From [Phialemoniopsis] sp. UDSM-2020 (lineage: Eukaryota > Ascomycota > Sordariomycetes > Thyridiales > Thyridiaceae): DNA of 64,000 bases. Below the pieces are notes generated by a model that did no database searches, was not told the DNA's origin, and was given only the letters and a program-made list of their open reading frames with translations. A program made the position numbers and the translations under genes. The stretch lies in the NCBI GenBank assembly GCA_018873225.1, contig JAEILZ010000002.1, positions 2,852,001-2,916,000 of the forward strand, given 5' to 3'. This document shows, piece after piece, positions 35,701-48,267 of this stretch (its first letter is position 1; each line of letters opens with the position of its first letter).

Positions 35701-36324
35701 CAACTCACGCAAATCCGAATTCCGTAGAACATTGTAGCATAAAGGCTACAGCACTGCTGGTTCAACCTCTGCAGTTTCTCAATTGTCTGGATTGTACTTG
35801 GCTTAGTGTCCTTCAAAGTAGAGAGGTCCTGTATGCTGGTCACGCCCAAGGTGGCAGTAGCAAGCTCAATATCCTGCCGTCGGCCGTGCTCGAGGCTGGC
35901 AAGGTTGTCGATAGAGGAGATGACCTTTTCCTAGAGGACATCATCTTCTTGGGTGTCAAAGACATCTTCCAGCAGTTTCTGGCGCAGAGATCCCATGGAA
36001 GGCCGTAGTGTTGGTGACTTGACGTCTTCGATGCTGGCAACAGCTCTAGTGATCTCCTTGGCGACTCCAAAGTCTTGATCGAACTTCTGTATCCGGGCTT
36101 CTAGCAAGCCATTCACCTTACCACATTCAGGTGCTTCTGGAAGATCCTCAGTTGACAAGAGTTGTGTGACCAGAGATCTCAGGTGTTCATCTTGGGACCA
36201 GGCTTTGTATAGAAGCTCCACAGGGGCAGGCGCAGCCACTAGCTCTCGGTTAGTTACCGCTGTTGTCTTTTGTTCACTTCCATTGTCTTGTCTTACCTGG
36301 TCGGAAACCAAAGAGCGATTCCAT
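32787..36324 (-). CDS. Large disordered protein with octapeptide repeats; in-frame TAG at codon 112
   Basis: Exon 1 36297-36324 (MESLFGFRP), exon 2 35709-36238, exon 3 32787-35654, with GT-AG introns of 58 and 54 bp that keep one frame over 1142 codons. Within exon 2 that frame is broken by TAG at 35931-35933. Either the gene is damaged, the base call is wrong, or a third intron (36023 down to 35931, 93 bp, donor GTCAAG, acceptor TCCTCTAG) removes it and leaves 1110 residues. The N-terminal third is helical; the middle is Ser/Pro-rich and disordered; an Ala/Lys/Arg/Glu helix lies near residue 920; eight octapeptides of ERK type lie near 1035-1100. No known domain recognised; function unknown. 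Confidence 0.7.
32906..33104 (-). repeat. 24-bp coding tandem repeat, eight imperfect units
   Basis: Encodes octapeptides of consensus (S/T)QxGERKx, for example SQVGERKT, SPTAERKL, SPNAERKV and AQTGERKL. The DNA string CGCTCTCC recurs at 32914, 32986 and 33082, spacings that are exact multiples of 24. The array sits near the C-terminus of the 32787-36324 gene. Confidence 0.85.
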
Positions 36325-36893
36325 ATTCGTGGACAAGAGGGGTGAATGAGTATAGCGTGTATCAGAGTGACAAAGAAGCACACATGGCTATCTTATGTGA
36401 CTACATGCCCAAGTGCCGACCTGAGAGTAAGGAGCCTGAAGGAAGTAATCTGGACTCTAGTCGCTGTGACAAAGCAGGAAGCAAGTTCTTTGGAAACTGG
36501 CAATGTGCAACGAAGTTCGAGTGGGCACAAGTCTTGGGAGGATGAGAAACTGGAAAAGAAGGGAGAAGCAGGGTAATTTCAGCACTCAAGTTGGTTTGGT
36601 TGTAGCGGAGGAATTCTTGGAATTCTTCATGGATTTCGTTGAGATGGCGTTCACTTTGCGTTCAGAAGAGATCGATATCTCCGATATAGACCACCATCGA
36701 CTTACACCGGAAACCCACCGGACCGTGAGTGCAGGCCGCGCAATGACCACCGTGCCAAGACCGGGCTGCCAGCGCATCCCCACAACACGTGACGCTAACT
36801 TTGATGTTGTTCAAAGGTCGAGTCTTGGCACCAACCTTCCCCCCTGAAACACCAAAACAAAGCCATACTGAAGTTGCATCAAAGGCCGCCGCT
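36325..36893. promoter_or_regulatory. Divergent promoter between the repeat protein and the mitochondrial NTPase
   Basis: 569 bp between opposite start codons. No specific motif recognised. An in-frame ATG at 36804 could extend the NTPase by 30 residues. Confidence 0.5.
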
Positions 36894-38792
36894 ATGTTGC
36901 AGCGCACAGCATTGCGGCGAGCTGCCAGCTCGAGGCCTTGCCGAGGGCCGACGTCCAGGGAGACGAGATGCTTCTCAATTGCTCCGAGACGGGCCAACCG
37001 GAGGCACGAGCAGAGTGGGCCCGCTGCGGCAGTTGCTGACGCCCGGCGCCGACCATGCGCAATGCGACATGACGTCGTCGGCCGGGGGTTGAGAGGCACT
37101 GGACTACACGGTCGTGAATTGAGGCGCTATTCGACACCTTCAGGACAAAATTCGTCGCAAGAGAGCCCCGGGGGCCAAGGTCGCAAGGACTCCTCGAGGT
37201 CGGAGGCCTCCGGGGAGCGAGAACCATCTCTGGGCAAGAAGATGTTCGAATCGGCTGCCACGACGCTGGCTTCCATCGTCGTGCTCGGTGCGGGTTTTGC
37301 CACAGCCGCCTACGCCTACCACAGGTTCTACAAGTTTATAGTCTTGAAGAAGATGAACAATGCCTTTGAGCCCGGCGACCCGGTACTGGAGCTCGCTGCT
37401 ATGGGCAAGGGAGTGCCGGGGTCGCCAGAGAAGACTGGCGCCGCCGACCCCGTCTCCGCCGCTCACTGGGTGCAGAGGGTAGAGCAGCTTCTGGTGGACG
37501 ACATCGTGGCTGGCCGCGAGTGGGGTCACTACCACCTCATCATCGGCGAAAAGGGCACCGGCAAGAGCAGCATGCTCATCGACGCCATGCGCAAGATCGA
37601 CGGCGACGGCGTTGCCATGTTCGAGGCGCATGCTGACCTTGAGATCTTCCGCATCCGCTTGGGCAAGGCGCTGGACTATGAATTCCACGAAGACTACATC
37701 GGTTCTTACTTCAGCGAGCGAGGCCCTCGAGACACCACAGCTCTCCTCGACATTGAGCGGGCGTTGAACAAGCTGGAAAAGATCGCACTCAAGAGGCGCG
37801 CACGACTGGGCAGACCTCTCGTAGTCATCATTAATCAGATGCACCTGCTTCGCGATGACGAGGACGGCAAAGATCTCATCGAGCTCCTGCAGCAGAGGGC
37901 AGAGGCTTGGGCGGCTGCCAACCTCGTCACGATGGTTTTCAACAGTGACGACTACTGGGTGTACGAGCGGCTAAAGCAGCTGGCGACGCGCATGGAAGTG
38001 ATGAGCATAGAGGACCTACCGAAGGTGCAGGCCATGGCGGCCCTGCAAAAGTACCGACAACGCTATTTCGGAGAGACTTTGACACAGTCCATGGCAGACC
38101 AGGTGTACGACCATGTCGGGGGTCGCTTGACGTTCCTCAACCGGGTCGCAAAGAGCAACGACATGATTGCCACTTGCGAGCGGATTGTGGAGATTGAGAA
38201 GACCTGGTTTCTGAACCAATGCTGGATCCTTGGTATGGAGATGGACGACGATGTGATGGACCAGCAGAAATGGGCTGTAAGTCGTGATTCCTACCCTCAA
38301 AGTCGTCGCAGCCGTACTGACATGCCACCCATCTAGTCTGCCGCTATGGTCTTGGCCCTTGCTCTCGTGGATAAGGAGGAGGATATGGATAGGACTTATG
38401 ATCCTTTGATCGGCCACGTTCTCCCTACGATCAAAATGCACAAGGCCCAAGAGGTCATGACCCGTGCCGATTTCATCCGTGAGCTGGACCGCCTTAACCT
38501 TTTCACCATCACGAGCCGAGCCGATGTTCGAGCTTCCTCGGTGCCTATGCACCGTGCCTTCAAGGAGATATGCTCTGAGCCGGGATTCAGAGCCCACTTG
38601 GAAGGCACGATTCAACGGATCGCCGACATCGAGAGCCTAGGCAGGACGCGTGAGCTAGTCGCCAAGGATCTTGTGCTGGGTGGGAAATACGACATTCGAA
38701 GGCTGTCGAATGGCTGGGCTAGTGGCGCTGGCGGGATCGAGGTAGTGCTCAAGCAGCCGGAGGAGAAGGATGACACCAACGACTCGTCGTGA
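36894..38792 (+). CDS. Mitochondrial membrane-anchored P-loop NTPase (AAA-like)
   Basis: Exons 36894-38276 and 38337-38792, 60 bp intron, 612 residues. The chosen start gives an Arg/Ala/Ser-rich mitochondrial presequence (MLQRTALRRAAS...); ATG 36804 is the alternative. A single membrane helix follows at about residues 122-142 (LASIVVLGAGFATAAYAY). The P-loop reads GEKGTGKSS at about 222-230. The expected Walker B is VVIINQMHLL, with Asn-Gln where Asp-Glu would stand, then DDEDGKDLIELLQQRAE. A sensor-like VTMVFNSDDYWV and a helical C-terminal domain follow. I know this as a conserved fungal ATPase type of unclear role; a mitochondrial inner-membrane chaperone or maintenance function is only inferred. 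Confidence 0.82.
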
Positions 38793-41193
38793 GCTCTGTC
38801 GAGCCCGAGCAGGTGTACAACTTGTACCAACTGATGTACAACTTTTATTTTGTATGTGTGACATAGACCACTCGATCCTGGTGAGGGCGAGATACCTTTG
38901 CTGGTAGACCAGTAGCGCCATTGAGCGCCCATGTTTGACCACGAGCACCAGCTTATCATGATTAATCTGCCCTCTTCTGACATGCTCCGTGATGAATGAT
39001 GCGCCGACGACCACCAAGACCTTGGCTAGATTAGGAGATGCTTTCCCATCCCTCTCGCCGCGATCTGTCGAGATCTAGATCTCACTCGCGTCGAACCGAC
39101 CATAGCAGCAGCTACATTTCAATAGCATCGTCAGGCATGAAGCCATCTCATGACGGCGCCCGTTGAGGCAGCGACACTTACGAACTGCGGCCCGCCTCGA
39201 CCTCCTTTGGCGCGCCACTAGCAGTCCGTCGGTCCATACCACTAAAGCGGTGAATGACAGATGGAGAAATGCTTAATTAGAGCTCTTTTTAGCTCACCAT
39301 ACGGGACCCGCACCATTGGACTGGAATAATGGTCTGCTGAGGAAGGAAACGAGAGAGACGAGCCCAGTCTGTGCGCTTCGCCGGTCGGTCGGGCCAAACG
39401 CTCGGATGCGAGTAAGCACTCCGTCAGAACGACCGGGCAGGATGTGAGATTGCCGAGAGACGAGCAAGATGGGGGGTGCCACATGCAAGGGAGAACATGA
39501 TGGAGGATGCCGCTTGATGGTGGCTTTGCCCAGTGAGAGGCGGTGAAGAGGATCGCGCCGTGTGGTGGTTGCGGGGCTGGCGGAGTCTCGGTGGGCTCCA
39601 GGTGAGGCGCGAGGACAGCTTTTGGCTGGCTCAATCCTACTCCTGCAGTTCGACTACCACTGGCGGTCGATCTTTGCAGACAAGACGACTGACAGGCATC
39701 AAGGGTCTTCTTGATCGTACTTTGAAATGGAGAGGTGCGCCATGATGTAACGAGCTTTTCCCAAGAGGTGTGTACACAAAGTCAAGAAGCGGCACAGGGT
39801 CTCGTGTTCGGGCGCAATGCTCCTTTCACTGCTCTCCCATAGCCTTGATATCGGAGCTGGGCGGTGGTGGTTAGGCACAAATCGGCGGTCTACGCCGGCC
39901 ATGCCGAATTACCGTCTGTGACATCTGACAGTCGCCGGTTTACCGAGCCAAGACAAGGTAGGATGTCATGACGGCATCTGGGGGAGATTTGGGCTGCGTG
40001 TGACCGCCGAGGGTGCTGCTAAGAGCGATATCGTCCCCATCCTTCAGCCAGGATGGGTGTTTAGTGGCCTGCAGGGACTTTCTCATAGGAGTGCCGAGCA
40101 GCAATGCTTTGGAGTAAGCGGAGTAATCATCTTCTCCAGAGCAGTCTGCCCATTAGCCTCGTACCGAACATGCCTTTGAACAAGGTGAGGTAACCAATTG
40201 AAGTGTTTGATTGCGCGTTGTTGTACCTAGGACCTGTGTGCTTCACCCTGGTACTGATGATATTCCGCAGCACCATGAAGACTAGCCCAGGTGTGGAATG
40301 GCGTTCCTGCCAGGTCATTGGTGGTTCAATAGATGGTGCTATCAGATTGACTAGGGTAGGCGAAGGGTGTTTCTCTGTTTCTCAGGCATTGCCTAGAGAG
40401 GCAATCCGGGCAATTTGGGGGCGGATGCTACCTGGCGCTCGCTCTCTCGATTTCAGAGGAGGCTTTGTTGCGCGACGATTCAGCCACGCGAAATGCTGTC
40501 ATTCCAAAATGGATTTGCATGATGTGACAGCTAGGTAAGACAAATGCGCACTTGATACTGTAAGACACCTTTGAGACTTTGCCGACCCAGGCTGTCGGAG
40601 GTCGGCGGCCTCAACATGAGGTACAAAGCCAGTCATAGAGAGGTGCCCATGCGCGAGGCTCCCCCCTGATCGCAATCCTCAAGGGAACCCTGAGAGGAAT
40701 TGAGCCTGCGAGATGCAACATGCAGCTCTGATATCAGTGTGGGGTAACGGGCATTAGGCTTCAAATTTCGTGCCGTCGGCTTTGTCAACCAGGGGGCCTT
40801 TGGCCTGTTTTGCATCGTCGATGATTGAAGCGCATGGACGACTGACCCCCACGCTATCTGGGCGACTAGAGTAGCATTGCGCTTCCCAATGAGCATCAGT
40901 GCGAATTTCTGACAAACTCAAACTCCTCGTCGTGGTCGGCGAGACAGGGGATCCAACGCACAGGCTGTACATGTCAGTTGTACATACTCGGGCATACAGG
41001 GTGGTTGGGCTTTGTCGTCAAGCTCCAGCCTGTGCATGCTCATGCGAGGGCCGAAGAGATCGACCGATCCGTCCGACAGTACTCCGTCCTTTTTGATGGA
41101 TCAAAACGAGCATGCGATTTGCTCGTTCTCTCTTGGTGATTTGAAACGGGCGGCCACCTCGTCATGCGTTATGATGTCGATAGAGAGCCAAAG

Positions 41194-41217
41194 CTGCATT
41201 GCAGTAGAGCAATGCAG
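41194..41217. repeat. Perfect inverted repeat, 9-bp arms, 6-nt loop
   Basis: CTGCATTGC, loop AGTAGA, GCAATGCAG. It lies in the gene-poor interval and may simply be chance or a cruciform-forming site; no flanking T-run suggests a terminator. Confidence 0.7.
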
Positions 41218-43610
41218 TCTCAGGGGTCAAGTGGATCATAAACATGTAAAGAAAGCTCGATTTGTTCTTCTGGAAACTGTTTCTCAAATTGGTCGCCTTG
41301 CATGGTGATAGCGGGGTAGTTGTTTTTCTGGCCATTCGACAGCATCAGATTGAAGATCCTCTCGACCGAGGCGTTGCTCCTCAGATTGAACCCTGAGTCT
41401 TCGCGACATGCTTTGTCTGTATTGGTCAAGTGAGAGCTTGACGACGGCTCGCACAAGATCATCGGGGCTATTGCTGGGGAATTCATCATATTTTCTCTTG
41501 TACCCGGAGATAGATCGGCTTCCTCGAATGCTTGTAGTCGACCATTTGTGAAGACTGCTGTTGATGGGTGGCTGATCACTCGTGAATACAATTGACGTTC
41601 GCGAGCTTTCGGATCGCAATGAATCAACTCAGAGTACTTTAGGCATCAAGGGAGTTCGTGATGGAACGAGTCTTAGCAAGTGTACTTTGCATAGGTAGAG
41701 ATGCCCGCACTTGCATTCTTAGCAGGTAGGTACCTCAGCGGTCCCGAGCCTTCCATATCAAGTCGTTCAAGATAAAAAGTAAGGGATCCTGAATTTAGGA
41801 AGGGCAGGCACTCGAGGTACTGTACTTGAACGAAAGTACGATGGTATCTTCTTCCCATGGCAGCGAAACAAGGCGCACGCGTCTGACAGGGCACTTTAAT
41901 GATGATTAATGTATTCGGGTGCAGGTGCTTTGATCTACCTAAGGTAGGTATCTATGCCTGTGAGCGGAACACGGCAGTGTAAGTACTGTACTTTCTATTT
42001 GGGTAGAAGATATGCACCCTTGGTTATCAACATCGTGAGATGTCCACGGATATTAGACGGCTTGGGAGGCTTGGGAGGACGCATCTGCCTCGATTCGGGC
42101 TCAAGCTGTATGACTCGTCTCCAGTTAGCTTGTCGCTGAACCACAGCGGATATTACAGGCGGGAAGCCCCACGCGGCCCCATTGATATGCCCTGTCAAGT
42201 GCTAAAGCAGAGGCGATCCTTCTTGCATGGATGACTCCTTCTCTAGCGTGCAAGGTGGGCGTTGATGTTTGGAGAAAGGGAGAGGGGGAACCCAGAAAAA
42301 CACATGGCAGCCAGATCTTGAAACCTCTGTGCTCAAATGCAACATTGAGAGGCTGTCAAAATGTTTTAGAAGAAACCCTGGACCAGTAAATCATAAATCT
42401 CGGAAACTTTCTTCCTGTAAGTCGACCATGACGTGGGACAATGTGACGATGCGAACCAGAGAATGCGCACTTCGGGTTGAGCCGTTTCATTGTGGGTAAC
42501 TCTAATGACATGAGGCCCACGATTGGGACTTGCGTGGACCAGATGGCTTGTTTGAGCCAATTAATTGCTGCTGATATGTACGAGCTGCCCACTGGAGACT
42601 CTTTCTGAGAGAGTGGTTTATCCTCAGAAAAGGACCCTGCCTGGCCCTATCGCCTCCCATGCAACGGTGCCACGACATCGACATGTCGCAGTATGAAGAG
42701 CCAGACCTCCACCTGATACCACCGTAGCAAGAAACAGATGGAAACAGATGCATGCCATAGGATGAAACCCTAAACAGCGTATCATCCAGGAAGTGCGACA
42801 AAGCGAAGAAAAGTTGCCATTCGGATATGCTTGGTGCTTCTTCGACTTGGCTAGACTTTTGAGGCGTCCAAGGAGCAAGTTTGAGGCTACAAAGTCTGGG
42901 GGAGGACAGATGCTGGAGAGGGTGTGATGCGCATCCAATCCAATCACTTGTGCGGAAGAACTTCACCTGGCCCCGGGGGCGTGTAACATGAACATGCGCA
43001 TGCGAGGTCCGTGACCGGTGAGGCTTTCTTCTCAAACCGACGATGTCTTTTGGTTATTCGTCCGTTCCATCTGCCGCATTCGGAGGAGGAGGCTGGCTGC
43101 AAGCCTCACAGCGAGGGGGTGGTCTGTCACCGAGCATTCGTCTAGGATTGGCATGCCGTTCGTGTTGGAACAGTGTAGATGTGTTGAGCATCAAGGTGTC
43201 ATTTCCGGTGCATTGCTGCATTGTAGCCTGGTTGAACGGCTGCAGCATGGCTGGGGTTCATGTAGCCGATGACGGTTGGTTATCAGATCCCTGAAGCCAG
43301 CTGAAGCCACGCCCACATGCCGCTGCGCATCTTGCTCTAGCTGCCTTTACCATGGTATCGGGCTGGACTTATCGACGAATGTCAACCAGATGGAAATTTC
43401 CTGGGAGTTAAAACAGTCCGTTTTCCTTCGGCGAGTTGCGCAATGTGCAACACATGACCATAGGAAATGCCTCTTTGCAACCATAATAACAGACCCGTCA
43501 AGGTCAGTCCCAAGGTACTTTACCTGCCCATCTCCGTCCGACCTTGCGTGAAGTAGACATGAGAGGTCTCTTTTTCTTCGCTTGGACTAGTCGGCAAGAA
43601 GAGGGAGCTA

Positions 43611-43631
43611 ACAGGCCTAGGGTAGGCCTGT
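43611..43631. repeat. Perfect inverted repeat, 9-bp arms, 3-nt loop
   Basis: ACAGGCCTA, loop GGG, TAGGCCTGT. Tight hairpin in a gene-free stretch; could also be a dimeric binding site. Confidence 0.7.
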
Positions 43632-45907
43632 ATCTGTGCTAACCATTAGCTCCGTGCGTAGTCTTGGTGGGCTGGTGTGCAGTCAAAGCCAACCTGGCTT
43701 GCTCAGGGATTTCCCGCACACTTGCCTGACGGGACGGCCCTCCACCCGAACGCACGCTGCGCACTGCGTCTCATACCCACCAGGCTTTATTTCTTTTTTC
43801 CTTTTTCTTGTCTGGGGTTCCCGAGCCCAGAGAACAAAGCCCGACTTTGCCAACGACCTACATCAATATGAAGAACCACGTTCGAATGAGCCGTGACAAG
43901 CCTAGATCTCTTTCTCCACTACCCAGAGACATGGTGACGTCTCCCACAGACAACAAAGCCATGACGAGGAGAAATTGGAAATCAACCAGGTCATGGCCTG
44001 CCAAGGTATCGAGTACATGTACCGTTTACATGCAAGGATGGCGCAGAGCGTGCAGAGGGTGTGGGCAGGGGTTGCGGTGAGAAACACGCCAAACAAGTGG
44101 GGATGCATGCGCCAAGGCTGGACCCCATGCCTCATCTTTCCCTTTCTGATGGAGCACGAACCACCCATTCCTGGCTTGTCCTGACCTGACCTGTCCTGGG
44201 GCCTGTCCTGGGCCTGTTGGCGAATACTGGCGTCCGTCTCCCCTCCCCCTCATCGGCCACACATCCACAGTCACATCCACATCCACCTCCACCACGACTC
44301 GTCGTCCGTCCCTCAATCCTCACGAACCTCTTGTTCTCTTTTGCCCATCATCTCTCACTCTTGTTCCCCCCTCTCTGTGCGTGTGGTGCCCTGGTCTGCC
44401 TCTTGTCTGCCCACTCAGAGATCTTCAGTCACAGCCTAGCCACTCTAGCTTCGTAAAGGTAAACGACTACTTTTGTAGTGGGTGGTAGTCTTTGGCTTGC
44501 ATTTCCGTTCCTTCATGTCGCTCCGACACGCACTGTCTCTGGCTCGCCTCCGTCTCGATTGCACTCCTTCAAACAATCCCACATCGTGTTCAAGAACATC
44601 GTCTGTCCTCTCAAAGACACCACACCACCTTCAACTGGCACCCCCACCTCGTCTGGCTTGTCAAGACGACCTTTTGCTTCCTCACACACCTGAGGTCTAG
44701 GCCGGCCGTTGTTGCCAAAGCTTCCCCTCTTTACTCTCTCTGTTCCTTGCTTGACGGCCCTTTTGTGAGCTCGCTTGCCTCCGATCAGATTGCCTCCGCA
44801 GCCGAGCCTGCGAGTGGTCGGGTCGTTACAAAATACCACAAGATACTATTCTTTTCAACACCCTGTAACAGTTCAGGGCTGTCCATCAATTACCACTGCA
44901 TGGAAGTGCTTCTCTCTCCATGGAGATGTTCTCTCTCCCCCTCAATACATTGGACACACACCCAAGAGAAAAGGTACCTCCGTCTCAAGCCTGATTGGTG
45001 GTGGCATGGTAAGGTCATGCTTGCTCTTATGTACAAATTTTCATATCGCATCACCTCACACACATTCGTCAAGATATCCTCCTACTCCCTTCTCAGTTAG
45101 CTCGTCGACATGGTCTCCCCTCAGCTGTTGGATAGTGCATCTTCATCGCCGTCCAATGTCCTCTTTTAGGACCCTATGGTCCTTGATCAATACCCGCTGG
45201 TGGGCTGGGCTCCACCCCGAGATCCTTGCTTGTGAGATTCCCGTCGGTGGCCCCTGTTCTCTCTCCAACAGACCCTGTCCCTACCCTCTGCTGCCATGGG
45301 TTGGATGGGTTGTCGTTAGTGTACGATTTACATATGGACGATGCACATCCCGAGCTGGGCCGCTCGTCACCCTTTTTCATGCTTTTCCAAAACTTTCCTC
45401 CTCCTCCATTGTTGAAACCCTATCACAGCAGAGGAAACACGCAACTTGCTCCTTGATGGTCAAACGCCAGTGCAGATCCTCAGACTGCTCATAAGCCGTC
45501 CTCCCTCTCATCGCCCTCCTGTCATCTATCATTCCCGCTTGCTCACTTGGAACTGCCTCGCACCTACTGTGCCCCCCGAGCCTAGCCTTCCCCTTCTCTA
45601 CCTTGTATGTAGATACCTCCTCGCTCGCTCGCCTGGCGTCGCCGCCCCTCCCATTCCTCACACCATCTCCCCAGCTTCTCCACATTTCTCTGCATTGCTG
45701 CTGGACTGTACCCGGCAAGATAGATACCTGATCGACGGGACCGTCTTCGCCTCTTGTACATCCATAGGTTCCTTTATATCTCCTTCCTCCCTGCCGCCTT
45801 CCCGGCAACCCTGGGTCTCTAAAAGTCCAACATATCTGCTCGCTCAGTCGCCTGCCCGGACCCCTACTTGGACGTTCCCGTTGGCATGGTTTCGTTATTG
45901 ACGAGCC

Positions 45908-48267
45908 ATGGATCACCCTCTGACTGTTGTGGCCGACGAAGGAGAGCTCTCCTGGTCGGACAACCACAGCATGGGTTCCGATGACGGCCACCCCACTGGC
46001 ATGCCACAGTCGCCTCCGTGGTTAGATGCCATCTCGACTACATCGGCGACGGCCTCCATATCTTCCATCGCCTCGCAGGTACCTCATGGTGGTCAAATAT
46101 CGCCCATCAGCACTGCCATCGACATTCCTGGTGCCATGATAGAAGGCCACATCTGCCACTCGGCTACTTCTAGCACGTCGACGGCTCCTACTATGATACA
46201 TTCGGCCTCCTCTTCCTGTACCGATTCTTGGAGCATCGGCTATGGCGACACGGACGATATCCCTGGCAGCCTAGGGGATAATGAAATGCACTGGGACCAG
46301 GACTCTGATGATGTGCTTACAGTCCCCAAACTTGAACCACTGGACGATGACTTCAGCCTTGACGATGTCAAAGAGGCGCCGATGACACCCGTCGCCAGCA
46401 GTAACGCCCCAACCCCGGCTGTCTCCAAAGCAAAACGCCCTAGGGGAAGACCCCGGAAGCATCCACTTAACAACGGTGCGAATAACAGCAAAGTCACCAA
46501 AGGCCGATCCAAGACAGGATGTATCACCTGTCGAAAGCGAAAGAAGAAGTGTGACGAGGCCAAGCCTCGATGTACGTTGCTCTCACACATGAATTGATTA
46601 GGCTTTTACTGACAGTCTCAGGCATGAACTGTGAGAAGAACGCGGTGGTATGCGAGGGTTATCCCGAGAAGCAAATCTGGAAGAGTGGCAAAGAAAAGGC
46701 CGAGGAAGGTCAGTGATTACTGTGCACCCCAAACCCGGCCGTGTTGACTAACGCCATCACAGAGCGCCTCAAAGTTGAGACTCTACCCATGATCACACTT
46801 CAGCCAATCTTCAATGGCTTGGAAACTTCCGAGGACATGATTTTCTGGAGACATTACAATGAGCATCTCAGTGCCGTGCTCACTGTCGAAGGACAGCACA
46901 AGAATGCATTCAACGACATGCTTGTTCCCATCGCTACCAAGCACCAAGGTCTCATGCACTCCATACTTGCGCTCTCCAGTAAGCATCTCGATTACGACGC
47001 ACCCTATGCCGTCAACTTCCTGAAGAGATACCCCAATATCACTCTTGAAACACTGCACCAGCGAGCGGAGTTCCATCACGAAAAGGCCATTGAGAAATTG
47101 TACGCCGACATGAACCGACAAGAGGACAAGGAGGACCCGCAGCATAGCACGGTTCTCTCCGCCCGTTACGGCCAGATATTGTGTCTGCTGCTGGAATCCG
47201 TCGCCGAGGGCAACCCCCGTGGGGAACATCGCATTCATCTAGAGGCATATCAAAACCTCATACGGCACTCTCCACCCGAGGATCCAGCATTCGCGGCCTT
47301 CATCAGCGAGTTCTTCCAGTACCACATCTTCGCCGATGAACTCATCCGGTTTCCTGACTTGCACTCGAAGCGCCTGGCGAACGAGGATTGGCGAGCGGAC
47401 TCCTCGATCCGTCCTCCTCGACTGATCGGTGTGGCCGATGGTCTCTTCAGATATCTTTGCCAAATCACGACGATCAGAAACCAAATCCGTCTCAACATGG
47501 CAGCACACATTGATCCTATCGTTGACTACACCAGCCTTTATCGAGCAGCCGAGATCGACGCAGCGATACGTGACTGGAACCCGCACTGGCCTCCGGGAGA
47601 CAGCCGTGACCGCGTTGGACTGCTCTACAAGCAGATGATGTGGGTGTATTTATTACGCACCATCTATCCACCACTGCACTCTCCCTCCAACTCTGCTACG
47701 TCCTCGTCTGCGACGTTGATGACGATCCCGACGTCGTCATCCGCCATCGGGAATCTGGCGCCCCTCACAAACACCCCGCCGCGCTCGGCATCTCCCAGCT
47801 GTGCATCATCGCCGTCACCCAAGATGGAGGCACACACAAAGGAAGACCCTCGACTGCGACGCCATTCCATTGCCAATCCGAAGCCCTTTTCAACACAGGG
47901 TTTTTACAGCGCCAGAGCAGAGTCTCCGCCTCCTGTCCGCCAGCCTCCGAATCACGACCCTAGGATCACTCTTGCGGTCGAAGAGTCTCTTTCAATCCTG
48001 GACTCGTTCAAGCCCAGCGACCCTTCCCAGACTCTTTTGCTAGTCCCGTGCCTTGTGATCGGCACTGCGTGTTTCGCTCCCTCACAGCAGGAACGCGTCC
48101 GTGCGGCAGTTCGTACCGCCCGGGGCTACACTGGCCTTCGGAACACGGACCGCGTAGCCGAGCTGCTCGAGGAGGTTTGGCGTCTCATGGAACGCGGGGA
48201 CTGGGCTCGTGTCTGGGACTGGCAAGGAGTGGCCAAGGGCATGGGCGTCGACTTCCTCTGCACCTGA
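45908..48267 (+). CDS. Zn2Cys6 transcription factor with AT-hook
   Basis: Exons 45908-46571, 46622-46708, 46763-48267, introns 50 and 54 bp, 751 residues. An acidic, Ser/Thr-rich N-terminus (1-170) precedes an AT-hook (KRPRGRPRKHP, about 178-188) and the binuclear zinc cluster CITCRKRKKKCDE...C...CEKNAVVC, whose fourth cysteine codon is split by the first intron. The zinc cluster is followed by a long C-terminal fungal-specific regulatory domain (LPMITLQPIF... through VWRLMERGDW) interrupted by a Ser/Pro-rich insert of about 110 residues. Such factors bind paired CGG triplets. Target genes are unknown. A pyrimidine-rich leader of over 1 kb upstream suggests complex control. Confidence 0.95.

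Larger units (their letters stand above)
38793..45907. other. 7.1 kb interval without a supported gene
   Basis: The largest gap in the window. Frames reach 177 codons (42502-43035, minus) and 135 codons (41220-41627, minus, no upstream ATG), but none shows a domain, a leader or consistent splice sites. Two perfect 9-bp inverted repeats (41194-41217 and 43611-43631) could form hairpins. CTACCTAAGGTAGG-like near-palindrome at 41935. From about 44180 to 45900 the plus strand is strongly pyrimidine-rich and is probably promoter and leader of the transcription factor that starts at 45908. Non-coding transcripts or decayed repeats remain possible. Confidence 0.5.

Noticed and set aside
35931..36121. 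Alternative 191-bp intron with strong GTAAGG donor at 36121 to explain the in-frame TAG
   Set aside because: It would shift the frame relative to the downstream exon, so it cannot restore the protein.
39060..39110. GGTTCGA-like sequence suggesting a tRNA T-arm (minus strand)
   Set aside because: The flanking 5-bp stem does not pair and no acceptor or anticodon arms can be drawn.
41220..41627. 135-codon minus-strand frame (possible orphan gene)
   Set aside because: No ATG upstream within the open frame, no motif and no convincing acceptor site; kept out of the gene list.
42502..43035. 177-codon minus-strand frame
   Set aside because: Composition looks random and no domain or signal peptide is seen.
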